Source of the DNA: Nitriliruptoraceae bacterium
GTDB lineage: Bacteria > Actinomycetota > Nitriliruptoria > Nitriliruptorales > Nitriliruptoraceae
Direction: 5' to 3'
Length of the DNA stretch: 6,487 nt
Assembly (NCBI GenBank): GCA_007120485.1
Contig: SKNP01000300.1
Location: 1 to 6,487 of the forward strand
Part shown: positions 1-5,074 of the stretch, piece after piece
How positions within the stretch are numbered: the first letter of the stretch is position 1
How the letters are laid out: every line of letters begins with the position of its first letter
Notes under the pieces: generated by a model
What the model was told of the DNA's origin: nothing
What the model saw: the letters and a program-made list of their open reading frames with translations, nothing else
Databases searched by the model: none
Program-made: the position numbers and the translations under genes

Positions 1-212
1 GCGTCCCAGCTGACCGCCAGGAACGTCCCGGCGGCCGCCAGCAGTAACGCGGCGCCGAGCGCGGCGACCCACACCGTGGCACGGATGCGGGGAACCGGCC
101 GCTCGGCCGTCGAGGTGGTGCCTTGCGTGGGCGGCGGTGGCGGACCTTCCGCGTTCATCACGCGATGCGGCGGCTCGTCGGACGGTCGTCGGGTGGGCTC
201 GTCGGTGATCAC
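1..212 (-). CDS. N-terminus of a membrane protein, possibly SCO7613/DUF2157-like (partial)
   Basis: Only the first 70 codons are present; the gene continues past the left edge. The GTG start at 212 is chosen because AGGAG lies 8 nt upstream; an in-frame ATG at 158 has no such signal. The visible protein begins with about 45 polar residues rich in Pro, Arg and Glu, including a run of five prolines (residues 24-28), then one hydrophobic helix at about residues 46-66, ending FLAVSWD. A cytoplasmic proline-rich tail followed by a Gly/Ala/Leu helix and 'AVSWD' recalls actinobacterial multi-spanning proteins annotated as SCO7613 C-terminal or DUF2157 membrane proteins. That resemblance is from memory and rests on one helix, so a single-pass anchored protein is equally possible. 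It sits downstream of the nucleotidase gene but is separated by 250 nt with a terminator-like hairpin, so it probably has its own promoter. No function is assigned. Confidence 0.7.
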   Translation of the reverse strand, partial: MITDEPTRRPSDEPPHRVMNAEGPPPPPTQGTTSTAERPVPRIRATVWVAALGAALLLAAAGTFLAVSWD

Positions 213-278
213 GGCACGGACTCCTGGTGGGGTGAGTCCAGCATCCGTCGCGCGTCGGGTGCCGCCCATCCGGGGCCG

Positions 279-298
279 CCCCCAGATCCGCCTGGGGG
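279..298. repeat. Short G/C-rich inverted repeat (hairpin)
   Basis: CCCCCAG (279-285) and CTGGGGG (292-298) are perfect 7-bp arms around a 6-nt loop. It lies 67 nt upstream of the membrane-protein start, so it may be in that gene's leader or promoter. There is no T-run on either side, so it is not an obvious terminator. In a GC-rich genome a 7-bp stem of this composition can arise by chance. Confidence 0.4.
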
Positions 299-324
299 GT
301 CCCTACGGCGTCCCGACCGGCGTT

Positions 325-349
325 CCGGACCGATGTCCGGGATCGGTCC
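325..349. repeat. Two overlapping, mutually exclusive inverted repeats
   Basis: GGACCGAT (327-334) and ATCGGTCC (342-349) are perfect 8-bp arms around a 7-nt loop. Sharing those bases, CCGGAC (325-330) and GTCCGG (335-340) form a second perfect 6-bp stem with a 4-nt loop. The two stems cannot form together. The site lies about 115-135 nt upstream of the membrane-protein start and beyond the nucleotidase terminator-like hairpin. It could be a dyad operator or a structured leader. No T-run follows it. Confidence 0.45.
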
Positions 350-410
350 CACGATCACGAGCAGCCCGCGGGCGACGCACCCGCCCGCTCCGCGTGTCCG
401 GCCACGCAGA

Positions 411-446
411 GCGGAGCGCGGGACCCGTCCGGGCCCCGCGCTCCGC
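411..446 (-). terminator. Terminator-like hairpin after the nucleotidase gene
   Basis: GCGGAGCGCGGG (411-422) and CCCGCGCTCCGC (435-446) are perfect 12-bp arms around a 12-nt loop that can fold further (CCC/GGG). On the minus strand the stem begins 16 nt after the TAA stop of the nucleotidase. The tract after it (TCTGCGTGG) is poor in U, as is common for GC-rich actinobacterial terminators, so intrinsic termination is likely but not certain. The remainder of 213-462 holds no credible gene. Confidence 0.65.
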
Positions 447-462
447 GGTGGTGCGTCGGTGC

Positions 463-2652
463 TTACTGCGGCCCGACGATCCGGCCCTCGATCTGCGGAT
501 TGACCGGCGAGTTGTCACGCAGGTACTGCTCGACCACGAGCTCGAGCGGCTCCGACAGCGAGAACACCTCGTCGCGGATGTCCGGGTAGTTGTCCCCACC
601 GACCGACATGAAGTCGTTCATGGCGATGCGGTAGGTGGAAGAAGCCGACAGGTCGACCTCCTCACCGTCGTCGAAGTCCGGGTGGTTCCAGTACTCGACC
701 GTCTCGATGACGCCGCGGGGGAAGTCCCCGTCGGCCGTGTCGTCGATCGAATACTCGATCCGAAGTCCGGCCACCTGGATGAAGCGGCCGCCACCGATCT
801 CCTCGACGCCGTTCTGGAGGATCTCCTCCAGCAACGGTCCGTCGACCTCGGCCAGTGCCACGATGTTGCCGAACGGCCACACCTCGAGCACGTCAGCCAG
901 GCGGATCGGGTAGAGGCCGTCCTCGTCCTGATCCAAGGTGGTCAGGTCGGCACGCAGCCCGCCAGAGTTCTGGAAGGCGAAGTCGATGTCCTGATCCACG
1001 TACTGGTCGATCAGGGCGTCGGTGGCCAGGTTGCCCTGGATCGACTCCTCCTCGCGGGTCGTCCGCGGGATCTCGACCTCCGAGTGACCCACGATCTCTT
1101 CGAGCGCGTCACCGGCCAGGTCGTCGTAGAACTCGATGACCTCCACAACCTCTGGGTCCGGCTCGACATCCTGGGTGACCTCACGGTTCCAGCCCCGGCG
1201 CAGCACCATCTCACCCTCGGCGTCGAACGCGAGGCTGATGTCGGTGAACATGTTGCCGTACTCGTCCGCCTGGGTGATCAGCGGGCCGTCCTCTTCGTTA
1301 CAGACGTAGGCCTCGTGGGTGTGGCCCTCGACCACGACGTCGACCGCGTCGTCGAACTGCGTCGTGATGCTCGCGGCCGCCCCGCGGCGGTCCTCGCATG
1401 AGTTGGCGTCACCGCTCTGTCGTCCACCTTCGTGCATGAGCACGACGATGACATCGGCGCCCGCGTCCTGGAGGAGCGGCACGGTCTCGTTGACCGCTTC
1501 GGCCTCCGGGGCGAAGGACAGGCCTTCGATCCCGGTCGGACTGACGACCTCGGGCGTGCCCTCGGTCGTGACCCCGATGAAGCCGATGTCGACGCCGTCG
1601 ACGTCGATGATCTCGTAGGGCTGGGTCAAGGCCTCACCGGTCTCGTCCACCGTCACGTTGGTCGACAGGGTGGTGAAGTCCTGGCCGTCGAACGGCGCAC
1701 CCTCGCGGTAGTCGCAGTCGCCGTTGAAGCAGCCACCGTCCCGCCGACGCAGGATCTCGTCCTGCCCGCGGTCGAACTCGTGGTTGCCGACCGTCTGGAT
1801 ATCCAGCCCGATCGCGTTCATGACGTCGACCGTGGCCTCGTCGTAGAACAGGTTCGACAGGACCGGGGTGGCTCCGACGAGGTCACCCGCGTCAACGAAC
1901 AACGTGTTCGGCTGCGCGTCGCGGATCGTGTTGAGGTGCGTCGAGAAGTAGGCGGCGTCCGGGGAGTCACTGGTGCCGATCCGGCCGTGGAAATCGTTCC
2001 AGCCGAGCAACTTCACTTCCGTGGTCAGCCCTCGGTAGACGAAGCTCGCGGTCTGCGCCCGGGCGACGTTCAGCTCGGGACGGAAGGTGCCGTCACCGAA
2101 GCCTTGGGTGATCCCCGACGCCGCGAGGTTGGCGATCGCCTGCCCGTGGGTCGAGTCCGCGTCAACGTCACTGAAGTCGGCCGGGTCACCCTCGGGAAGA
2201 TCCAGCGCACGATCCAGGAACGACGCCATCTGCCCGCGGCTGACATCGTCGAAGGGCCGGAAGGTGCCGTCGTCGAAGCCGAGGGTGATCTCGGCCGCGG
2301 CGAGGTTGGCGATCGCCTGCCCGTGGGTCGAGTCGATGTCGACGTCACTGAAGTCGGCCGGGTCACCCTCGGGAAGATCCAGCGCACGATCCAGGAACGA
2401 CGCCATCTGCCCGCGGCTGACATCGTCGAAGGGCCGGAAGGTGCCGTCGGTGAAGCCGATCGAGATGCCCTGTCCAGCCATCCACTCCACGCCGTTGGCG
2501 TGGGCGGAGTCGCCCCCGACGTCCGGGAAGCTCACCTCCTGCGCCATCGCGGAGGTCGGCAGTAGGGCCAGCATGAGCCCGCCGAGGAGGGCGAGCATGG
2601 GGGTCAGCCAGTGCCAGACTGGCCGGTGGTGCACGTCTGCAGTTCGATGCAT
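463..2652 (-). CDS. Secreted SLH-domain 5'-nucleotidase / metallophosphatase
   Basis: This encodes 729 residues predicted to hydrolyse extracellular nucleotides (5'-nucleotidase, UshA/CD73 family), releasing phosphate and nucleoside at the cell surface. Residues 1-37 form a signal peptide with hydrophobic core at about 18-31 and an AMA cleavage site before Q38. Three SLH repeats start at F42, F101 and F160, spaced exactly 59 residues. The calcineurin-like domain (about 213-480) shows NDFHG (D220, H222), D257 in DAGD, GNHEFD (H291, D294), H407 in LMHEGG and GHTH (H444, H446), a complete dinuclear metal site. The C-terminal nucleotide-binding domain (about 515-725) has NSGGLR (562-567), PFGN (593-596) and NDFMSVGGDNY (679-689). 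Cys308, 313, 419 and 451 could form disulphides. The ATG at 2652 has GAGAGG 7 nt upstream. The frame is open to an ATG at 2802, but that would bury the signal peptide behind 50 Arg-rich residues. Catalytic role is secure; preferred substrate (nucleotides, cyclic nucleotides or UDP-sugars) is not readable. Confidence 0.95.
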   Translation of the reverse strand: MHRTADVHHRPVWHWLTPMLALLGGLMLALLPTSAMAQEVSFPDVGGDSAHANGVEWMAGQGISIGFTDGTFRPFDDVSRGQMASFLDRALDLPEGDPADFSDVDIDSTHGQAIANLAAAEITLGFDDGTFRPFDDVSRGQMASFLDRALDLPEGDPADFSDVDADSTHGQAIANLAASGITQGFGDGTFRPELNVARAQTASFVYRGLTTEVKLLGWNDFHGRIGTSDSPDAAYFSTHLNTIRDAQPNTLFVDAGDLVGATPVLSNLFYDEATVDVMNAIGLDIQTVGNHEFDRGQDEILRRRDGGCFNGDCDYREGAPFDGQDFTTLSTNVTVDETGEALTQPYEIIDVDGVDIGFIGVTTEGTPEVVSPTGIEGLSFAPEAEAVNETVPLLQDAGADVIVVLMHEGGRQSGDANSCEDRRGAAASITTQFDDAVDVVVEGHTHEAYVCNEEDGPLITQADEYGNMFTDISLAFDAEGEMVLRRGWNREVTQDVEPDPEVVEVIEFYDDLAGDALEEIVGHSEVEIPRTTREEESIQGNLATDALIDQYVDQDIDFAFQNSGGLRADLTTLDQDEDGLYPIRLADVLEVWPFGNIVALAEVDGPLLEEILQNGVEEIGGGRFIQVAGLRIEYSIDDTADGDFPRGVIETVEYWNHPDFDDGEEVDLSASSTYRIAMNDFMSVGGDNYPDIRDEVFSLSEPLELVVEQYLRDNSPVNPQIEGRIVGPQ
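2123..2449 (-). repeat. Near-identical tandem duplication of an SLH-coding segment
   Basis: Segments 2123-2272 and 2300-2449 are offset by exactly 177 bp (59 codons) and match at 146 of 150 positions by my count. The four differences fall at 2158-2164 (2335-2341 in the other copy). The part 2165-2272 / 2342-2449 is identical over 108 bp. They encode about residues 69-117 and 128-176, that is SLH repeat 1 into 2 and repeat 2 into 3. The last SLH repeat diverges after this point (ELNVARAQT in place of FDDVSRGQM). Identity at synonymous sites points to recent duplication or gene conversion. The segment could gain or lose 59-residue units by recombination. Confidence 0.95.
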
Positions 2653-2678
2653 CGAGCAACCTCTCGGTCTCAAGTGCT

Positions 2679-2704
2679 GCGTCCCCGTCGGTCGACGATG
2701 ACGC
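2679..2704 (-). other. Hairpin in the nucleotidase leader
   Basis: GCGTC (2679-2683) pairs with GACGC (2700-2704). After a 2x2 internal loop, CGTC (2686-2689) pairs with GACG (2694-2697) around a 4-nt loop. The structure sits 26-52 nt upstream of the nucleotidase ATG, just beyond its ribosome-binding site. I could not match the leader to a known riboswitch family. It could be chance pairing. Confidence 0.3.
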
Positions 2705-2806
2705 TGGAACCATCTCTCCCGCGAAGACCCGGATCCGGTGCCCTTGGCATCGAACGTCGGTGGTCCGTCGCGCCGACGACAGTTCGGTGGATCCATCGTC
2801 ACTGCG

Positions 2807-2835
2807 ACCCTAACCCGGCACCTGCAGGGACGAAA
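2807..2835 (-). promoter_or_regulatory. Candidate promoter for the nucleotidase
   Basis: TAGGGT at 2812-2807 (minus strand) fits the actinobacterial TAnnnT -10 pattern. The bases 17 nt upstream (TTTCGT, 2835-2830) match a -35 box poorly. If used, transcription would begin near 2800 and leave a leader of about 148 nt. The alternative is readthrough from the response regulator, whose stop is 256 nt upstream of the nucleotidase start. There is no gene in 2653-2908. Confidence 0.3.
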
Positions 2836-2908
2836 GCCTCGACTTGAGCATCGCCGGCTGGCAGGGATGGGCCCGCGTACGAGCCCGTCGGCGACGCACG
2901 CCGGACGG

Positions 2909-3556
2909 TCACTCCAGCCCGTGGTCGACCGCGTAGCGGATCAGCTCCTGCCGGCGGTTGAGGTGGAGCTTGTCGAGGATGTTGCGGACGTGGTTCTCGA
3001 CCGTCTTCGGAGCGATGTGGAGCTGGTCGCCGATCTGGCGGTAGGTGTAGCCGCGGGCGACGTGCTGGAGCACCTCACGTTCACGCTCGGTCAGCGGGTT
3101 GGTGTCGGTCGCCTGCTGGGTGAGCCGCCGGAACTCGCCGAGCACCAGCATCGCCAGCGACGGACTGAACACCGGCTCGCCCGCAGCCGCGCGCGTCAAC
3201 GCGTCGCGCAGCTCCTCACCCGGCGTGGACTTCGTGAGGTAGCCGACCGCACCAGCCGCGACCGCGTCGAGCAGGTCGCGTTCCTGCTCGCTGACGCTGA
3301 GGATCACGATCCGTGTGTCCTGCCCACAGGCCTTGGCGACCGCGATGCCACCGCCACCTGGCATCTTCAGATCGCAGACGACCAGGTCTGGTACCTGGGC
3401 ACCGATCACCTCGATCGCCTCATCAGCGGTCCCGGCTTCGCCGACGACCTCGAACCCGCGCCCAAGGTCCGCGCGCACGCCGTCACGCCAGATGGGGTGG
3501 TCATCGGCCAGGACGACGCGGACCGGGGGACGTCGTGCGGTCGCCGCGTCCGTCAC
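2909..3556 (-). CDS. LuxR/NarL-family response regulator
   Basis: This encodes 215 residues, the usual length for a NarL-type regulator. The receiver domain (about 12-125) has the acidic pair D18-D19 in LADDH, phosphoacceptor D62 in VVCDLKMPG, S87 at the conserved Thr/Ser position and K109 in YLTKS. The LuxR DNA-binding domain (about 153-212) begins NPLTEREREVL and contains QIGDQLHIAPKTVENHVR (174-191), the recognition-helix region. It should be phosphorylated by the kinase encoded just upstream and then bind DNA as a dimer. The GTG start at 3556 is supported by GGAGGG six nt upstream and by the receiver beginning at residue 12. No better in-frame start exists before an upstream stop (TGA at 3628-3626). 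The start lies at the edge of a 50-bp tandem duplication containing extra copies of its own RBS and start codon. Regulated genes are unknown; the neighbouring nucleotidase is a candidate. Confidence 0.95.
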   Translation of the reverse strand: MTDAATARRPPVRVVLADDHPIWRDGVRADLGRGFEVVGEAGTADEAIEVIGAQVPDLVVCDLKMPGGGGIAVAKACGQDTRIVILSVSEQERDLLDAVAAGAVGYLTKSTPGEELRDALTRAAAGEPVFSPSLAMLVLGEFRRLTQQATDTNPLTEREREVLQHVARGYTYRQIGDQLHIAPKTVENHVRNILDKLHLNRRQELIRYAVDHGLE

Positions 3557-3606
3557 TGCCAGCCCTCCGCGTCCGTGACCGCCAGCCCTCCGTCCGCGTC
3601 CGTCAC
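3553..3606 (-). CDS. Candidate 17-codon leader ORF overlapping the regulator start
   Basis: A GTG at 3606 with GGAGGG six nt upstream opens a frame encoding MTDADGGLAVTDAEGWQ, ending in a TGA (3555-3553) that overlaps the regulator's GTG as GTGA. Such 4-nt overlaps commonly couple translation. It is created by the tandem duplication, has no recognisable domain, and may serve only to carry ribosomes to the regulator start, or be incidental. A peptide product is not implied. Confidence 0.35.
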   Translation of the reverse strand: MTDADGGLAVTDAEGWQ

Positions 3607-3629
3607 TGCCAGCCCTCCGCGTCCGTCAC
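3603..3629 (-). CDS. Candidate 8-codon micro-ORF overlapping the 17-codon ORF
   Basis: A GTG at 3629, again with GGAGGG six nt upstream, encodes MTDAEGWQ and stops at TGA 3605-3603, overlapping the GTG of the next micro-ORF as GTGA. The response regulator also begins MTDA, so all three starts share the same duplicated sequence. This is probably a by-product of duplication unless translation is shown. Confidence 0.25.
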   Translation of the reverse strand: MTDAEGWQ

Positions 3630-3698
3630 CGCCAGCCCTCCGTCCGCGTCCGGCAGGTCCCGATGACGGCCGCCGGCCACCTCGTCCGGACGCGCAGC

Positions 3699-4892
3699 CT
3701 ACGGGCTGCCGGGTCCCTCGCCGATGGACGGTCGGGCGGGTCGCTCCGCGGGGACCGACAGCCGGACCTCGGTGCCGGCCCCGGGCTGGCTCGACAGATG
3801 CATGGAGCCACCCACCTCCTCCAGGCGACCCCGGATCGATCGCGACAGCCCCACGCCTTCGGTCACGCGCGCCGGATCGAACCCTTGGCCGTCATCGTGG
3901 ACGGCGACCGTCAGCCCACCGTCCTGGTCAGGCTCGGCGTAGACGACCACCCGACGCGCCTGGGCGTGCTTGCCGGCGTTGGTCAGCGCTTCGCCGACCG
4001 CCCCGAGCAGCGCGACGACCAGGTCATCGTCCACGTCCGGGAGGTCATCGGGGACGAGGACCTCCACGCGGTGCCCGTAGGTCTCCTCGCTGTGGGCGCC
4101 CGCGCTGCGCAGGCCCGCACCGAGACCGCCGGCGCCGACCACCTCGGCACCCGGGTCGTCGAACAGGTAGGCCCGCAGATCGCGTTCCTGGTCACGGGCG
4201 AGCTTCGCGAGCTGCGGGTCGTCGGCGCGACGCTCCACGATCGCCAGCGTCTGCAGGACGCCATCGTGCAACCGCCGAGCGACGTCCTCACGCGCCTGGA
4301 GCGTGGCGACCTCGCGTTCGACCTCCGTCACACGTCGTTCAGCGGCACGGAGCAACCTGGCCGCGTAGCCCGCGATCCCGCCGGCCAGCACGTACAGCAC
4401 CGTGGTCGTCACCAGCGACAGCACCTGCTCCGGGGTCAGCACGCCCAACCACGGATCCGGCGACGGCGTGACGTTCGCGATCGAACTGATCGCCCGGGCG
4501 GCCCCCAGCGCCACCCCGGTCGCGCCACCGACCAGCGGCCCGAAGGCCACGCCCGCGGTCAGCACGGCCGCCAGCGGCCAGCCCACCCCCAGCGGCTGTT
4601 CGGTGGTGAACACGTGCGGGGCCCGGTAGACGAACCCGTCGGCGAGCTGGAGCGCAAGGGCGACCCCGACCTCGACGCCGAACGCTGGTGCGCTCACGGC
4701 TCGCTCGGGCGACCGGCGGACCAGCACGGTCAGCCACACGGTCACGAGCAGCGCGGCGGCGACGAGCGCGACCGCCGTGGCGGGAGCAACGAGGTTGCCG
4801 CGCGCCAGCACCAGCACCGTGGCCATCCACACCCAGGCCAGCCACCGGAAGACGGCCAGCCCGTGCAGCACGCTGTGGTGCATCCGCTCCAT
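3699..4892 (-). CDS. Membrane sensor histidine kinase, NarL-partner type with DUF5931-like sensor
   Basis: This encodes 397 residues. The first half holds five or six hydrophobic segments (roughly 12-30, 38-58, 70-84, 105-135 and 157-178), with LAVFRWLAW near the start as in actinobacterial DUF5931 kinases (family named from memory). A short linker helix (about 180-200) leads to the HisKA_3 box RRLHDGVLQTLAIVERR with phosphoacceptor H209. The HATPase domain has the N box EALTNAGKHA (N305), the G1 box DDGQGFD (333-339), the G2-type GVGLSRSIRGRL (346-357) and a final GAGTEVRLSVP (371-381). It should sense a membrane or envelope cue, autophosphorylate and pass phosphate to the response regulator encoded 142 nt downstream. 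The ATG at 4892 is chosen because a TATCGT -10 box ends 6 nt before it (leaderless start); the first hydrophobic segment follows at once. Starting further upstream would run into ppdK. An ATG at 4883 is an alternative. The signal is unknown. Confidence 0.93.
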   Translation of the reverse strand: MERMHHSVLHGLAVFRWLAWVWMATVLVLARGNLVAPATAVALVAAALLVTVWLTVLVRRSPERAVSAPAFGVEVGVALALQLADGFVYRAPHVFTTEQPLGVGWPLAAVLTAGVAFGPLVGGATGVALGAARAISSIANVTPSPDPWLGVLTPEQVLSLVTTTVLYVLAGGIAGYAARLLRAAERRVTEVEREVATLQAREDVARRLHDGVLQTLAIVERRADDPQLAKLARDQERDLRAYLFDDPGAEVVGAGGLGAGLRSAGAHSEETYGHRVEVLVPDDLPDVDDDLVVALLGAVGEALTNAGKHAQARRVVVYAEPDQDGGLTVAVHDDGQGFDPARVTEGVGLSRSIRGRLEEVGGSMHLSSQPGAGTEVRLSVPAERPARPSIGEGPGSP

Positions 4893-4898
4893 ACCACC

Positions 4899-4929
4899 AC
4901 GATAGGTCGTCGTGCGGCGCGCCTGACAC
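4899..4929 (-). promoter_or_regulatory. Candidate leaderless promoter of the kinase-regulator operon
   Basis: On the minus strand GTGTCA (4929-4924, four of six matches to TTGACA) and TATCGT (4904-4899, TAnnnT) are separated by 19 nt, slightly long. The -10 box ends 6 nt before the kinase ATG, the geometry of leaderless actinobacterial genes in which transcription starts at the first codon. The lack of a clear Shine-Dalgarno sequence fits this. Confidence 0.5.
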
Positions 4930-4935
4930 ATGGAT

Positions 4936-4973
4936 GGCCGCGAGGCGCCACCTTGGGTGGTCGCCCCGCGGCC
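4936..4973. repeat. Strong imperfect hairpin upstream of the kinase promoter
   Basis: GGCCGCG (4936-4942) pairs with CGCGGCC (4967-4973). After an A/C mismatch, GGCG (4944-4947) pairs with CGCC (4962-4965), then CCACC (4948-4952) pairs with GGTGG (4956-4960), with one bulged base and a TTG loop. This gives 16 pairs in total. It ends 7 nt before the -35-like box. It could end readthrough from ppdK or act as an operator for the kinase operon. Confidence 0.45.
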
Positions 4974-5007
4974 GGGACGCGGAGCCGCACCCTCCGCGTC
5001 GGTGAGA

Positions 5008-5070
5008 TCCGACCCGATCCGGGGGAGGGAGGGATGGGGAGAGCGCACCATCCCACCGGATCGGGTCGGA
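5008..5070 (-). terminator. Perfect 15-bp inverted repeat directly after ppdK
   Basis: TCCGACCCGATCCGG (5008-5022) and CCGGATCGGGTCGGA (5056-5070) are perfect reverse complements with a 33-nt spacer. On the minus strand the first arm starts 4 nt after the ppdK TGA. The position suits a terminator or 3'-end stabiliser, but the spacer is long and no U-run follows. A dyad protein-binding site is an alternative. Confidence 0.55.
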
Positions 5071-5074
5071 GGTT

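Larger units (their letters stand above)
3551..3650 (-). repeat. 50-bp tandem duplication of the regulator's RBS/start region
   Basis: 3551-3600 and 3601-3650 are head-to-tail copies differing at one base (G3577 versus C3627). Each copy is itself two related subunits of 23 and 27 bp, so GCCAGCCCTCCG occurs four times; on the minus strand each reads GGAGGG followed six nt later by a start-codon position. Three of the four carry GTG (3629, 3606, 3556). The fourth, at 3579, is GTC, and this is the single mismatch. Since 50 is not a multiple of three, the copies lie in different frames. The pattern suggests replication slippage at the response-regulator start. Confidence 0.95.

Noticed and set aside
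2653..2740. A c-di-GMP (GEMM) riboswitch suggested by GGGGACGCAG in the nucleotidase leader
   Set aside because: The partner GGCAAACC-type segment and the second stem with its tetraloop receptor are missing, and the 3' half is too short. The resemblance is limited to one short motif.
2653..2802. A 50-residue N-terminal extension of the nucleotidase from the ATG at 2802
   Set aside because: It would place Arg-rich sequence before a clear signal peptide. The ATG at 2652 has a good Shine-Dalgarno sequence, and the candidate -10 box at 2812-2807 would put the transcript start close to 2800.
2669..2848. CTCAAGT (about 2669-2675) and ACTTGAG (about 2842-2848) as a paired regulatory element or FliA-like promoter
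   Set aside because: The 7-nt words are about 165 nt apart, and the plus-strand orientation would drive only antisense transcription. No convincing -10 partner was seen.
3694..3709. 6-bp hairpin spanning the kinase stop codon as a terminator
   Set aside because: GCAGCC/GGCTGC with a 4-nt loop is short, has no U-run, and would separate the kinase from its partner regulator. It is probably chance.
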